Positions 1-8,705 of a DNA stretch of 34,054 nucleotides are shown in pieces. Origin of the DNA: Syntrophobacteraceae bacterium. GTDB taxonomy: Bacteria > Desulfobacterota > Syntrophobacteria > Syntrophobacterales > Syntrophobacteraceae. Positions within the stretch are counted from its first letter, which is position 1, and every line of letters begins with the position of its first letter. The DNA lies in the NCBI GenBank assembly GCA_017881795.1, contig JADGQM010000007.1, positions 1 to 34,054 on the forward strand. Direction: 5' to 3'. The notes beneath the pieces were generated by a model. It was not told where the DNA came from. It saw only the letters and a program-made list of their open reading frames with translations, and made no database searches. The position numbers and the translations under genes were made by a program.

Positions 1-19
1 TAAGCCTTTCCGTTGGGGT

Positions 20-319
20 CTAGATCACTTTGGGGACCACAAAATTTACCCCATCATTTTGCGGCGCGTTGTGCAGGGCTCTCGCACGGTCGAGCGAGGG
101 ATTGACCAGATCCTCACGGGACACGTTCTCGAGTTGGATTGCGTGCGTGGTGGCCGGGACGTCTCGAGTGTCCAGTTCACTGAGTTTGTCCATGTAACTC
201 AGGATACTGTTCATTTGTTCGGTCATGCGCAGTTCCTCACGTTCGGTCAATTCCAGTCGCGCAAGGATCGCCACGTGCCGCACTTCCTCAATACTGATTT
301 TGGTCTCCATGATGCTCAT
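20..319 (-). CDS. gatC: Aspartyl/glutamyl-tRNA amidotransferase subunit C
   Basis: 99 aa; N-terminal 'ISIEEVRHVAILARLELTEREE' and 'SILSYMDKLSELDT' plus C-terminal 'F.VPKVI' match the GatC pattern. Start could be the internal M at 310. Confidence 0.93.
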   Translation of the reverse strand: MSIMETKISIEEVRHVAILARLELTEREELRMTEQMNSILSYMDKLSELDTRDVPATTHAIQLENVSREDLVNPSLDRARALHNAPQNDGVNFVVPKVI

Positions 320-485
320 TAACCTTAAATTGGAAGATAGTGCTCAGTGATCAGTGACCGGCACCTCAGATGCTATGGTTATCGTCAGCCGGCAACATTT
401 CAGCATGGCCCCGCCATGGGTAAACGGCGAATTATTAACACAGAAGCACCGGTTTAACAATCCTCGCTTTTCCCGGCATCCCTCC

Positions 486-528
486 CATCAACCATCAACC
501 ATCAACTATCAACCTTTCCCGGCATCCC
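486..528. repeat. Short tandem repeat (CATCAAC x3 plus TATCAAC) flanked by 14-bp direct repeats
   Basis: 'ccatcaaccatcaaccatcaactatcaacc'; TTTCCCGGCATCCC occurs at 469-482 and again at 515-528. Confidence 0.85.
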
Positions 529-1098
529 GGAAAACGTCTCCATGGTGCGGCAATCGCGAAAGGCAGAAAGCACCTCAGGAAGTCCCGGGATCTTACAATG
601 CTGCAGAAGCTGATAGGTTAGCGCATGAACTTGAATTTCCTCGGCTTCCTGTTCCATCTCCGTGCTGTCAAAACGCTGCAGGAATTTGGCGAAACGGATC
701 ACATGAATCAGTTCATGCGTGACGATGTAAAGGGAAAGAGGGAAAAGCTGAATGATGGTGTCCCGTTGAACCGCTCTGCGAATCACGTGATCCTGAAGGC
801 AGATTTTGAAGAAATCACCTGGTTCGCTACCGCGCAAGCGTTCATGAGGGTGCCGCAAATATCGGTGGATCTGCGCGAAAGCAATGTCAGTGATCTCCTC
901 ATCGTGCAGATCTCGCAGCGACTGAACGTCATACCGATACCGCTTCCATTGGGACGTGGTGATTTTGTAGTGCTCACTGAGAAGTTCTTCGGAAAGGTCG
1001 ATGGATTGCCTCAGAACCGCAATTTCATCCTGTTCGAAAGGGGCGCGTTCCGTCTGTTTTGTCATCCTCTCCATTTCGATACTTACGCAACAAGCCAC
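502..1098 (-). CDS. Uncharacterised protein with HExxH zinc-metalloprotease-like motif
   Basis: 198 aa ORF; 'LYIVTHELIHVIRFAKFLQRFDSTEMEQEAEEIQVHAL' contains HELIH followed by an acidic E-rich helix. Family not recognised. Confidence 0.6.
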   Translation of the reverse strand: MACCVSIEMERMTKQTERAPFEQDEIAVLRQSIDLSEELLSEHYKITTSQWKRYRYDVQSLRDLHDEEITDIAFAQIHRYLRHPHERLRGSEPGDFFKICLQDHVIRRAVQRDTIIQLFPLSLYIVTHELIHVIRFAKFLQRFDSTEMEQEAEEIQVHALTYQLLQHCKIPGLPEVLSAFRDCRTMETFSGMPGKVDS

Positions 1099-1731
1099 TC
1101 ACAGTTTCGCACTGGATGTCCAGTGAGCTTCATCCTCAATTATCTCTTACAAAATAATCACCACTTTATCAAAGGGCTATTTGACGGATTAATTTCCAGC
1201 CATGCTCTCGTCTCTGATTCATGAATTCACTCTCAACCTTCCTTACCTTACCCGAGATCTCCAAAATCCGCAAACTCGCCCTTAATCGGTCGAGTGAAGT
1301 TTCTTCAACCTCGGTTATGAAAATCGATGCTCGTCAAGAGTCTCCGATGCCAACTTGTTTTCACTCCTTTTTCGATACCTCTCGATAGTTCAGGACAGGC
1401 TTCTCCATGAGAGGCTTCTCTCGAGTTTGTTAGCCTCTCCGGAGAGCAATACCATTGGGAGTTTACTTGCCCTTTGACTTGAAATATGATCTGAGCTAAT
1501 AAGCAATGTTCCTGCTGGAATGGAAAGGAAGTGCAAGAGAATTTGCAGCCCAGAAAACAGATCAAAGATGTTCCTTCCTGGCTTAAGTGCTCTGCCAAAG
1601 TCCTCCATTCAGTTTGGTCCTAAAGGCTGGTTTGCCTTGCTTCCTGGTAGCTTTCCACGTGGTTCCCGCCTTTGAAGGGTGCCATGCAATGCAACCAGGG
1701 TAGTTTGTTGTGCAAAGGAGAGTGAAGTATC

Positions 1732-2862
1732 ATGTGCCGTTTATTTGCAGTAACAAGCGAGGATCCCCTGTCGCCCATGATGGCCTTCCAGGCCCTGGAC
1801 GTGATGCGTGAAGGTCATGATGGCTCGGGCGTGGGTCTTTTCCTCAGCGACCTTGGTGGTCCCTTCGAGGAACTCAAAGGGGCGCCCATTCTCTCGGGCA
1901 TTTTTACCAATGATGGTCTGAAGCGCCTTGATCAGTTCATGATGAACATCGGCTTCATGACGAAGTATAAGCTGTCGATTAAGATTCCCAAGAACCCACC
2001 CGTCGGAACTCCCAGGCGGGATATCTATCTCATCCGTGCCTATGAATACCCGGAAACCTGGGAAGGGCTGAGCGAGAGCGAAATCGAACATCGTTTGATG
2101 ATGGTTCGGCTTCAGTTGAGACAGATGGGTGAAGAAAATGAGGAAATGATTGTCTACAGTTTCTGGCCCGATGTGATCATGATCAAGGAAATCGGGGACC
2201 CTCTTCTGGTGTCCAAGTATCTTCGCCTGGATCGGGAAGAACTGCAAGCCCGCATCATTCTCGCCCAAGGTCGGCAGAACACCAATTATGCGATTAACCT
2301 CTATGCCTGTCATCCCTTCTTCATTCAGGGAGTGGCGACAATGACCAACGGTGAGAACACGGCCTTTGTCCCCAACCGGGAATTCCTCAGTTCCCGGGGA
2401 TTTCCAGGCTACATCGGGTACCAGTCCGACTCGGAGGTCTTTACGCATATTCTGCATTTTACCCTCAATCGCCTCGGACTCGGCATCGAGGCTTACAAAC
2501 ACGTCATCACCCCGTTGCAGGATAACGATCTGGAGAAGCACCCGGACGGCTCGTTCTTGAGACATTTGAAGCACTCATGCCGCCGCCTGATCATCGATGG
2601 GCCCAACTGTGTCATGGGATGTCTTCCCGATAAGACGCTCTTCGTCGTCCAGGATCGCAAGAAGCTGCGGCCTGCTGTTGTAGGAGGAAGGCCCGGTCTT
2701 TACGCCATTTCATCGGAAATGTGCGGCCTCGATGTGGCCATTCCCGACCGGGATAGAAGCAGGGATTTTCAGCCGATGCATCTGGACACTGCGGTCATCC
2801 ATCCGGATCGTCAGGAGGTTAAGATATGTTCCCAAACGGAAAGATTACCCCTTCCACACTAA
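1732..2862 (+). CDS. Glutamate synthase, class II glutamine amidotransferase module (GltB1-like)
   Basis: Begins MCRLFAVTSEDP (catalytic Cys2, Ntn/GATase II). RBS 'aaggagag' upstream. Directly followed by FMN-domain and GXGXG genes. Confidence 0.85.
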   Translation: MCRLFAVTSEDPLSPMMAFQALDVMREGHDGSGVGLFLSDLGGPFEELKGAPILSGIFTNDGLKRLDQFMMNIGFMTKYKLSIKIPKNPPVGTPRRDIYLIRAYEYPETWEGLSESEIEHRLMMVRLQLRQMGEENEEMIVYSFWPDVIMIKEIGDPLLVSKYLRLDREELQARIILAQGRQNTNYAINLYACHPFFIQGVATMTNGENTAFVPNREFLSSRGFPGYIGYQSDSEVFTHILHFTLNRLGLGIEAYKHVITPLQDNDLEKHPDGSFLRHLKHSCRRLIIDGPNCVMGCLPDKTLFVVQDRKKLRPAVVGGRPGLYAISSEMCGLDVAIPDRDRSRDFQPMHLDTAVIHPDRQEVKICSQTERLPLPH

Positions 2863-4484
2863 GCATCAAGGATCTTTCGTGGCAGGTCCATTGGGACAAG
2901 GAGCGGTGTACTCTCTGCGGCCGCTGTACGGCGGTCTGTCCGGTCCATGCCATCGAGCTGGGCGTTCACCGAAAAAGACTGATTCAGATGCCGGCCTTGG
3001 GAGAAATCGGGCAAAGCAACGGCTCCTCCAGCGTTAATCAAGTCTACTACGGCGTCCGTCAGAAAACCGATCCCGCCTACGCCTGCGTGGGATGTGCCTC
3101 GTGCACCCTGGTCTGTCCCAACGACTGCATTATCCCCTACAAGACCGATGAGGCCGATAAGCTCAGGTTCCACATCAACCGGGGCGGTCAACCCCGGCGT
3201 CGGGGCGGGCGCAGAAATGTCCGTGATCCCGATCCCGGGGGCATCCTGGACCGCATCAAGTTCATCCGCATTTCCATGCTGACGGACCCTGCGTTGGATG
3301 CCGGACGCCATGAATTCGAACTGCGCACGCTGTTGGGAAGAATTTTGCCGCCCGAGGAAAACCTGAAAATGCTTAAAGAGCATGGCTGGATTCCTCCGGT
3401 GCGGGAGATTTACCCGCTGATCATTGGAGCAATGTCCTTTGGCGCGCTTTCCCCAAACATGTGGGAAGGACTCCAGATGGGAGTTGCTTACCTCAATGAG
3501 CAATTGGGGATGCCGGTCCGCATGTGCACGGGTGAAGGGGGATGCCCGCCGCGGCTGCTGCGCTCGCGCTTTTTGAAATACGTTATCCTGCAGATAGCCA
3601 GTGGGTATTTCGGCTGGGATGAGATCATTCATGCTTTGCCGGAAATGAAGGAAGACCCCTGTGCTATCGAGATCAAGTACGGTCAGGGGGCAAAGCCGGG
3701 TGATGGCGGCCTCTTGATGTGGTACAAGGTGAATAAGCTTATTGCCGCCATCCGCGGGGTGCCATCCGGAGTCAACCTGCCCAGTCCGCCCACGCACCAA
3801 ACGAAATATTCCATCGAGGAATCGGTGGCCAAGATGATCCAGTCCATGTATATGGCCTGGGGGTTCAGGGTCCCTGTGTATCCGAAGATTTCCGGGACCT
3901 CGACAGCGCAATCCGTGCTCAACAATCTTGCTCGCAATCCCTACGCCGGAGGTCTGGCCATTGATGGCGAAGACGGAGGCACCGGGGCTGCTTATGCCGT
4001 CTCGATGGACCACATGGGGCATCCCATCGCGAGTAACCTCCGTGATTGTTACCTTACCCTGGTCAAGGTGGGCAAGCAGAATGAGCTGCCGCTATTTGCC
4101 GGCGGGGGGGTTGGCAAATACGGGAATCTGGCGTCCAATGCCGCGGCGCTCATCATGTTGGGGGCAAGCGGCGTGCAGGTCGGCAAATACATGATGCAGG
4201 CGGCGGCCGGGTGTGTGGGTTCGGAATCCGATCGCTGCAACATATGCAACATTGGTCTCTGCCCGAAAGGCATAACTTCCCAGGACGCCCGCCTTTACCG
4301 GCGGTTGGATCCGGAAAAAGTGGCGGAACGCGTGGTCGATGTTTTTCTCAGCTTTGACACCGAACTTAAGAAAATCGTCGCTCCACTGGGTCGTTCCACC
4401 TCGCTTCCCATTGGCATGTCCGACGCTCTGGCCATTAATGATTCCAGTGCCGCCGAGCGTCTTAGCATAAGATATGTCGTCTAG
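2826..4484 (+). CDS. Glutamate synthase, FMN-binding/synthase module with N-terminal 2x[4Fe-4S] ferredoxin domain (GltB2-like)
   Basis: 'CTLCGRCTAVCP' and 'CVGCASCTLVCP' followed by glutamate synthase core motifs 'MSFGALSPN', 'PPTHQTKYSIEE', 'KISGTSTAQSVLNNLARNPYAGGLAIDGEDGGTGAA', 'CNICNIGLCPKGITSQD'. Start overlaps the end of the preceding gene by 37 nt. Confidence 0.92.
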   Translation: MFPNGKITPSTLSIKDLSWQVHWDKERCTLCGRCTAVCPVHAIELGVHRKRLIQMPALGEIGQSNGSSSVNQVYYGVRQKTDPAYACVGCASCTLVCPNDCIIPYKTDEADKLRFHINRGGQPRRRGGRRNVRDPDPGGILDRIKFIRISMLTDPALDAGRHEFELRTLLGRILPPEENLKMLKEHGWIPPVREIYPLIIGAMSFGALSPNMWEGLQMGVAYLNEQLGMPVRMCTGEGGCPPRLLRSRFLKYVILQIASGYFGWDEIIHALPEMKEDPCAIEIKYGQGAKPGDGGLLMWYKVNKLIAAIRGVPSGVNLPSPPTHQTKYSIEESVAKMIQSMYMAWGFRVPVYPKISGTSTAQSVLNNLARNPYAGGLAIDGEDGGTGAAYAVSMDHMGHPIASNLRDCYLTLVKVGKQNELPLFAGGGVGKYGNLASNAAALIMLGASGVQVGKYMMQAAAGCVGSESDRCNICNIGLCPKGITSQDARLYRRLDPEKVAERVVDVFLSFDTELKKIVAPLGRSTSLPIGMSDALAINDSSAAERLSIRYVV

Positions 4485-4526
4485 TTTGTAAGGCGCGGGC
4501 TCTGAACCGAGCGTAAGGTTCGGGAG

Positions 4527-6860
4527 ATGGAAATGGATAGTCAGCACTATTATCGAATTTCGGGAATGGAAAACGGGTTGCGCCTCGAATCCCGGGTTAT
4601 CGAAGAGCGCATTCAGAAGGCCGTGGACAGTGGCAATCGCTATCTGGAGGTTGAGGCGTTCGGGCATCACGGCCTCGGAGGACGGTTATGGAAGGCCGGA
4701 GAGGAAACGGTTTCGGTCAGAATTCTTGGTTCTCCCGGCCAGCGGGTGGGTTCCATGGGTTTTCCCAACACCCGCATTGAAGTCATGGGACCGACCTCGG
4801 ACGATGTTGGATGGTTGAACGCCGGCGCCGAAATCATCGTCCACGGGAATGCCGGCAACGGCGCCGCCAATGCGATGGCTCAGGGGAAGGTCTACGTGGG
4901 CGGCAATATTGGGGCGCGCGGCATGACCATGACCAAGCGCAACCCGCGTTTCGAACCTCCTGAATTGTGGGTGTTGGGTTCGGTCGGCGATTACTTCGCA
5001 GAGTTCATGGCCGGCGGCATCGCCGTCGTGTGCGGATACCGGCCTCAGGATCCCGGAAATGTGCTGGGTTATCGCCCTTGCGTCGGGATGGTTGGGGGCC
5101 GCATTTACTTTCGCGGTCCGCATGAAGGCTACAGTCAAATTGACGCAAAGCTCACACCCATTTCCAACGAAGACTGGGAATGGCTGGTCAGCAACCTTAA
5201 GACCTGTCTTGACGCCATCAAGCACTCGCACCTCTTTGGGCAACTCGCCGATCGCGCTCAGTGGCAGCTCCTCGAGGCGAGATTGCCTCATGAAAAAGGC
5301 TCCAAACCTCGGATTTCCGTGAAGGACTTTCACCAAAATGTTTGGGACCGCGAGTTGGGAAGAGGTGGCCTGATCGGGGATCTGGTCGATTTTGACCGCA
5401 GCCCCATTTCCGTTATCACCAGCGGCCATCTGCGCCGCTTTGTACCGGTCTGGGAAAACCGTGAGTATGTGCCGCCCTGCGAAGCCAGCTGTCCCACGGG
5501 GATTCCCGTTCATGAGCGCTGGCGCTTGATTCGTGAAGGACGAATCGATGAGGCCGTAGATCTCGCTCTCGCTTATACCCCGTTTCCCGCTTCCATTTGC
5601 GGTTATCTGTGTCCGAACCTTTGCATGCAGGGGTGCACGCGGCAGACCGTCAACATTCTGCCGGTGGATGTGACGCAGCTTGGGAAGGCGAGCATCAAAG
5701 CAAAGACCCCTGAGCTCCCGCCTCTCACTGGAAAGCGCATCGCCGTTATCGGCGGCGGTCCGGCCGGGATCTCGGTTGCCTGGCAACTGCGCCATCGAGG
5801 CCATGAAGCGGTCCTTTATGATATGCGCGAGGCCCTGGGAGGTAAGATTTCGGCGCTCATTCCCAAGAGCCGTATTCCTGATGAAATCGTTGGCGCCGAG
5901 CTGGGGCGGGTGCGAGAGGCTCTCCCTCACGTTTACCTCCAGCAGAAACTGACTCAGGACGATCTGGAACAGATCAAAGCGGACTACGATTTTGTGGTCA
6001 TCGCCGTGGGTGCGCAGAAGCCCAGGGTCCTGCCCATTCCCGGCAAGGACAAAATGATCCCTGCCTTGGAATTCCTCCGTCAGAGCAAGCTGGATCAAGT
6101 CAAGGTGGGGAAGAAGGTGGTCATTATCGGCGCCGGCAACGTCGGCTGCGACGCAGCCACCGAAGCGCACCGCCTGGGAGCCAAAGAGATCACCCTGGTA
6201 GATATCCAGGAACCGCTCTCCTTTGGCAAAGAACGCGAGGCGGCCGAGGCGATCGGCGCGAGTTTCCGCTGGCCGTGCTTCAGCAAAGCGGTGACGAAGA
6301 AAGGGCTTGAGCTCACCACCGGGGAGGTGATCCACGCCGATACGATCATCATCTCGGTTGGCGACATGCCGGACTTGGATTTTCTTATCGAAAGCATTGC
6401 TACCGACCGTGGCTTCATCAAAGTGAATGAACACTTCCAGACGACTGATCCCAAAGTGTTCGCCATTGGCGATGCGGTGCAGCTCGGCCTCCTGACCGAT
6501 GCCATAGGAGCCGGCCGCAAAGCCGCTCAAACCATCTCGGATATTCTGGAGGGCAAACGGCCGCGGGGTGACACCCGCAAGATGCTCGATTACACTCGAG
6601 TTAAGGTGGAATACTTCGATCCGCGGCTGACTAAATTTGACGGGGTCGAAGAATGCGCTTCCCAGTGTTCCTCTTGCGGATCCTGCCGGGACTGCGGCAT
6701 TTGCATCACCATGTGTCCCCAGGCGGCCATCTCCAAGAAGGAAAACGGCAAGGATTTTGAGCTGGTCGTCGATCCGGAACGCTGCATCGGCTGCGGCTTC
6801 TGCGGCGGGGTCTGTCCCTGCGGCATCTGGAACCTGGTGGAAAACGATCCGTTGGAATGA
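4527..6860 (+). CDS. Fused glutamate synthase GXGXG domain, GltD-type FAD/NAD(P) oxidoreductase and C-terminal 2x[4Fe-4S] ferredoxin
   Basis: 777 aa; GXGXG region 'GHHGLGGRLWKAGEETVSVRILGSPGQRVGSMG'; 'CEASCPTGIPVHERWRLIREG' and 'KRIAVIGGGPAGISVAWQLRHRGHEAVLYD' typical of GltD; C-terminus 'CSSCGSCRDCGICITMCP...CIGCGFCGGVCPCGIW'. Confidence 0.9.
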   Translation: MEMDSQHYYRISGMENGLRLESRVIEERIQKAVDSGNRYLEVEAFGHHGLGGRLWKAGEETVSVRILGSPGQRVGSMGFPNTRIEVMGPTSDDVGWLNAGAEIIVHGNAGNGAANAMAQGKVYVGGNIGARGMTMTKRNPRFEPPELWVLGSVGDYFAEFMAGGIAVVCGYRPQDPGNVLGYRPCVGMVGGRIYFRGPHEGYSQIDAKLTPISNEDWEWLVSNLKTCLDAIKHSHLFGQLADRAQWQLLEARLPHEKGSKPRISVKDFHQNVWDRELGRGGLIGDLVDFDRSPISVITSGHLRRFVPVWENREYVPPCEASCPTGIPVHERWRLIREGRIDEAVDLALAYTPFPASICGYLCPNLCMQGCTRQTVNILPVDVTQLGKASIKAKTPELPPLTGKRIAVIGGGPAGISVAWQLRHRGHEAVLYDMREALGGKISALIPKSRIPDEIVGAELGRVREALPHVYLQQKLTQDDLEQIKADYDFVVIAVGAQKPRVLPIPGKDKMIPALEFLRQSKLDQVKVGKKVVIIGAGNVGCDAATEAHRLGAKEITLVDIQEPLSFGKEREAAEAIGASFRWPCFSKAVTKKGLELTTGEVIHADTIIISVGDMPDLDFLIESIATDRGFIKVNEHFQTTDPKVFAIGDAVQLGLLTDAIGAGRKAAQTISDILEGKRPRGDTRKMLDYTRVKVEYFDPRLTKFDGVEECASQCSSCGSCRDCGICITMCPQAAISKKENGKDFELVVDPERCIGCGFCGGVCPCGIWNLVENDPLE

Positions 6861-6971
6861 GTCGGTAAGTGGCCAATTGAAATAGGCCCGCGATCTGCCA
6901 TTTGCAGCCGGAATGGGTGCTTGCAGGTCTAATTTTAGTTAGCGCGCAGGATCGAATCGAATCCGGTCAAC

Positions 6972-6996
6972 GTAGGGGCGCGGTTTATCCGCGCCG
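6972..6996 (+). repeat. REP-like palindromic element
   Basis: GTAGGGGCGCGGTTTATCCGCGCCG; perfect stem GGCGCGG(6977-6983)/CCGCGCC(6989-6995). Confidence 0.6.
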
Positions 6997-7249
6997 GCTT
7001 TATATCGATCACTGGTGTTGCCAACTGCAGACCGTCCCCAATCCGCCCGCAGCGGGGTTCAAGAGACATCCTCACAGGATCCTATGCGGCTTTCTATCGC
7101 TGCTGTCTCCCATGACCTGGCGCTAAATCTCATGCGGGCACATAGGCTGAACCCGTCCCGTGACGGTGTCTTGGTGACCGTGTCCAGTTCCTACTGAAGA
7201 ACAAGGGGTTTATCCTCTCCCGAAATGTGTCGGAATTGTTGCTATTTTC

Positions 7250-7274
7250 GGGCGGGCGTAAAGCCCGCCCCTAC
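7250..7274 (-). repeat. REP-like palindromic element, inverted relative to the copy at 6972
   Basis: GGGCGGGCGTAAAGCCCGCCCCTAC; perfect 8-bp stem 7250-7257/7263-7270. Reverse complement GTAGGGGCGGGCTTTACGCCCGCCC aligns with the 6972 element. Confidence 0.65.
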
Positions 7275-7304
7275 TCGACGAGTGAGTTTTCGGCTGGATG
7301 CTAG

Positions 7305-8141
7305 CTACGAACCAAGGAACTCGTCTATTACTTGCTGTTCCGCCATTACATTCAGCATCGGCGCGTGGCCGCAGTACTCGATCTCCACAAGACGGCAACG
7401 CGGCCCTCGTTGCGTCATGGCCTCAGCCGTCTCCCGCGACAACACATCCGAGCCCATCCCTCGAAAAAGGAGAGTCTTGCATTGGATGAGGTCGTAGGCC
7501 TCCCACTGGTCCCAATCACCGGGATGGCTCGTCAGGTGACCCATGAGGCGTGGGTCATAGTGCACGGTGATCTTGCCCGCATCAGTGCGCCGCCAGGAGG
7601 TTTCCGCCAGGTGGCGCCAGGTGGCGTCGGTTTGAGGGCCGAAGGGCGCGTAGACGGTGCGCAGCCACCCCTCCAGCACAGTCAAAGTCTCAAAGGTCGG
7701 CGGGTTCCCCCCGTACGCGGCAATGCGCTGAACAGCCCCCTCCGGAACGTCCGGACCCACGTCATTGAGCACCAGGTGGGTCACGCGGCCCCGAAGGGCG
7801 CCTCCCGCCAGCGTGATCCCCAGCAATCCGCCCATGGACGTTCCAATCCAGCGCATCCGCTCGATCCCCAACTGGCTGCATAAATCGAGGGCGATCTCGC
7901 CGTAGAAGGCGAAGCAGTACTCGTGTTCGGGTTCCAGCGCCCACTCGCTGCACCCGCGTCCCAACAGGTCAGGGCAGATCACCCGATAGCGCCCGGACAG
8001 GTGGCGGGCGAGCGCGTCGAAGTCTCGTCCGGTGCGCGCCAGGCCATGCCAACAGAGCACCACCTCAATGTTCTCGGCCCCCCATTCGGTAAAATGCAGT
8101 TCACGGCCTACACAAGCAAGGTATCGTGAAGCCATGGTCAT
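7305..8141 (-). CDS. Alpha/beta hydrolase fold protein
   Basis: 278 aa; 'CWHGLARTGRDFD' oxyanion region, nucleophile elbow 'GTSMGG', C-terminal catalytic His 'YCGHAPML'. Confidence 0.88.
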   Translation of the reverse strand: MTMASRYLACVGRELHFTEWGAENIEVVLCWHGLARTGRDFDALARHLSGRYRVICPDLLGRGCSEWALEPEHEYCFAFYGEIALDLCSQLGIERMRWIGTSMGGLLGITLAGGALRGRVTHLVLNDVGPDVPEGAVQRIAAYGGNPPTFETLTVLEGWLRTVYAPFGPQTDATWRHLAETSWRRTDAGKITVHYDPRLMGHLTSHPGDWDQWEAYDLIQCKTLLFRGMGSDVLSRETAEAMTQRGPRCRLVEIEYCGHAPMLNVMAEQQVIDEFLGS

Positions 8142-8432
8142 CGTTTTGCCCTTCAGTTCTGCGACATCGTGCTTTTGGCAAATGAGATACGGCGTAACGG
8201 CCGCAAGGAATTATCTAAGTCAACTGCCTTGTTCTTGTTAACGATTGCAGTCACGCCTCCTCACCAACCATCGAGCTCAGCGGCCGCACATTCTGCTTGG
8301 TCCATCCGTGCATCGTCGAGGTCCGCGAATCTCAACGTCGATTGTGATAGGATGAGGGAACGAAGTTTAAACCCGTTGAGATCCTTAGAGAAAAGATATG
8401 CAGAGCTGAGATCTGGTTCTTCATCTGAGTGA

Positions 8433-8705
8433 TCATTCCTCCAGAGCGGCGGAAAGCCCGACGTCATTGAGATCGGACAACGCTCCAGCGAATCCAAGAA
8501 ACGCCCACATTACCGCATTCGCCTCAATCGCAAACGTGATCCCAACGTCCTGTTCGCCACGCTGGCACACGAACTGGCACATCATTATCTGGGGCGCCTC
8601 GACCCCCACGCTTATCTCAAAATCCCTGCTCGCCCATTCAAGACTCCACAGTGAATTGAACTTGAAGGCGAGTCTGTTTCCTTTCTAGTTTTCAGCGTAG
8701 CGGCG
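8433..8705 (+). pseudogene. Relic of ImmA/IrrE-like zinc metallopeptidase
   Basis: Frame from 8433 reads ...GGKPDVIEIGQRSSESKKRPHYRIRLNRKRDPNVLFATLAHELAHHYLGRLDPHAYLKIPARPFKTPQ-stop(8652-8654)-IELEGESVSFLVFSVAA-stop. HELAHH plus post-stop 'xELEGESVSFLV' resembles the HExxH and 'ELEAESVAFLV' motifs of this family. No start codon for a complete protein was found. Confidence 0.6.

Noticed and set aside
354-722. 122-aa plus-strand ORF and 625-1224 199-aa plus-strand ORF opposite the HExxH gene
   Set aside because: No recognisable motifs; the minus-strand ORF carries the HExxH pattern and is the more protein-like of the two strands.
1620-1731. Possible riboswitch or glutamine-responsive leader upstream of glutamate synthase
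   Set aside because: No recognisable conserved motif; cannot be supported without covariance-model search.
4686-6530. 614-aa minus-strand ORF opposite the glutamate synthase fusion gene (also 1741-2574 and 2859-4022)
   Set aside because: Shadow ORFs of the gltB modules; His/Arg/Gly-rich composition typical of antisense frames.
8261-8497. Minus-strand ORF with LRFADLDDARMDQAECAAAELDG, superficially like pentapeptide repeats
   Set aside because: Only a few loosely matching units, and it overlaps the metallopeptidase relic on the opposite strand.
8652-8654. In-frame TGA as selenocysteine codon
   Set aside because: The position is not a catalytic Cys in this family, the gene lacks an N-terminus and no SECIS-like hairpin was evident; pseudogene decay is simpler.
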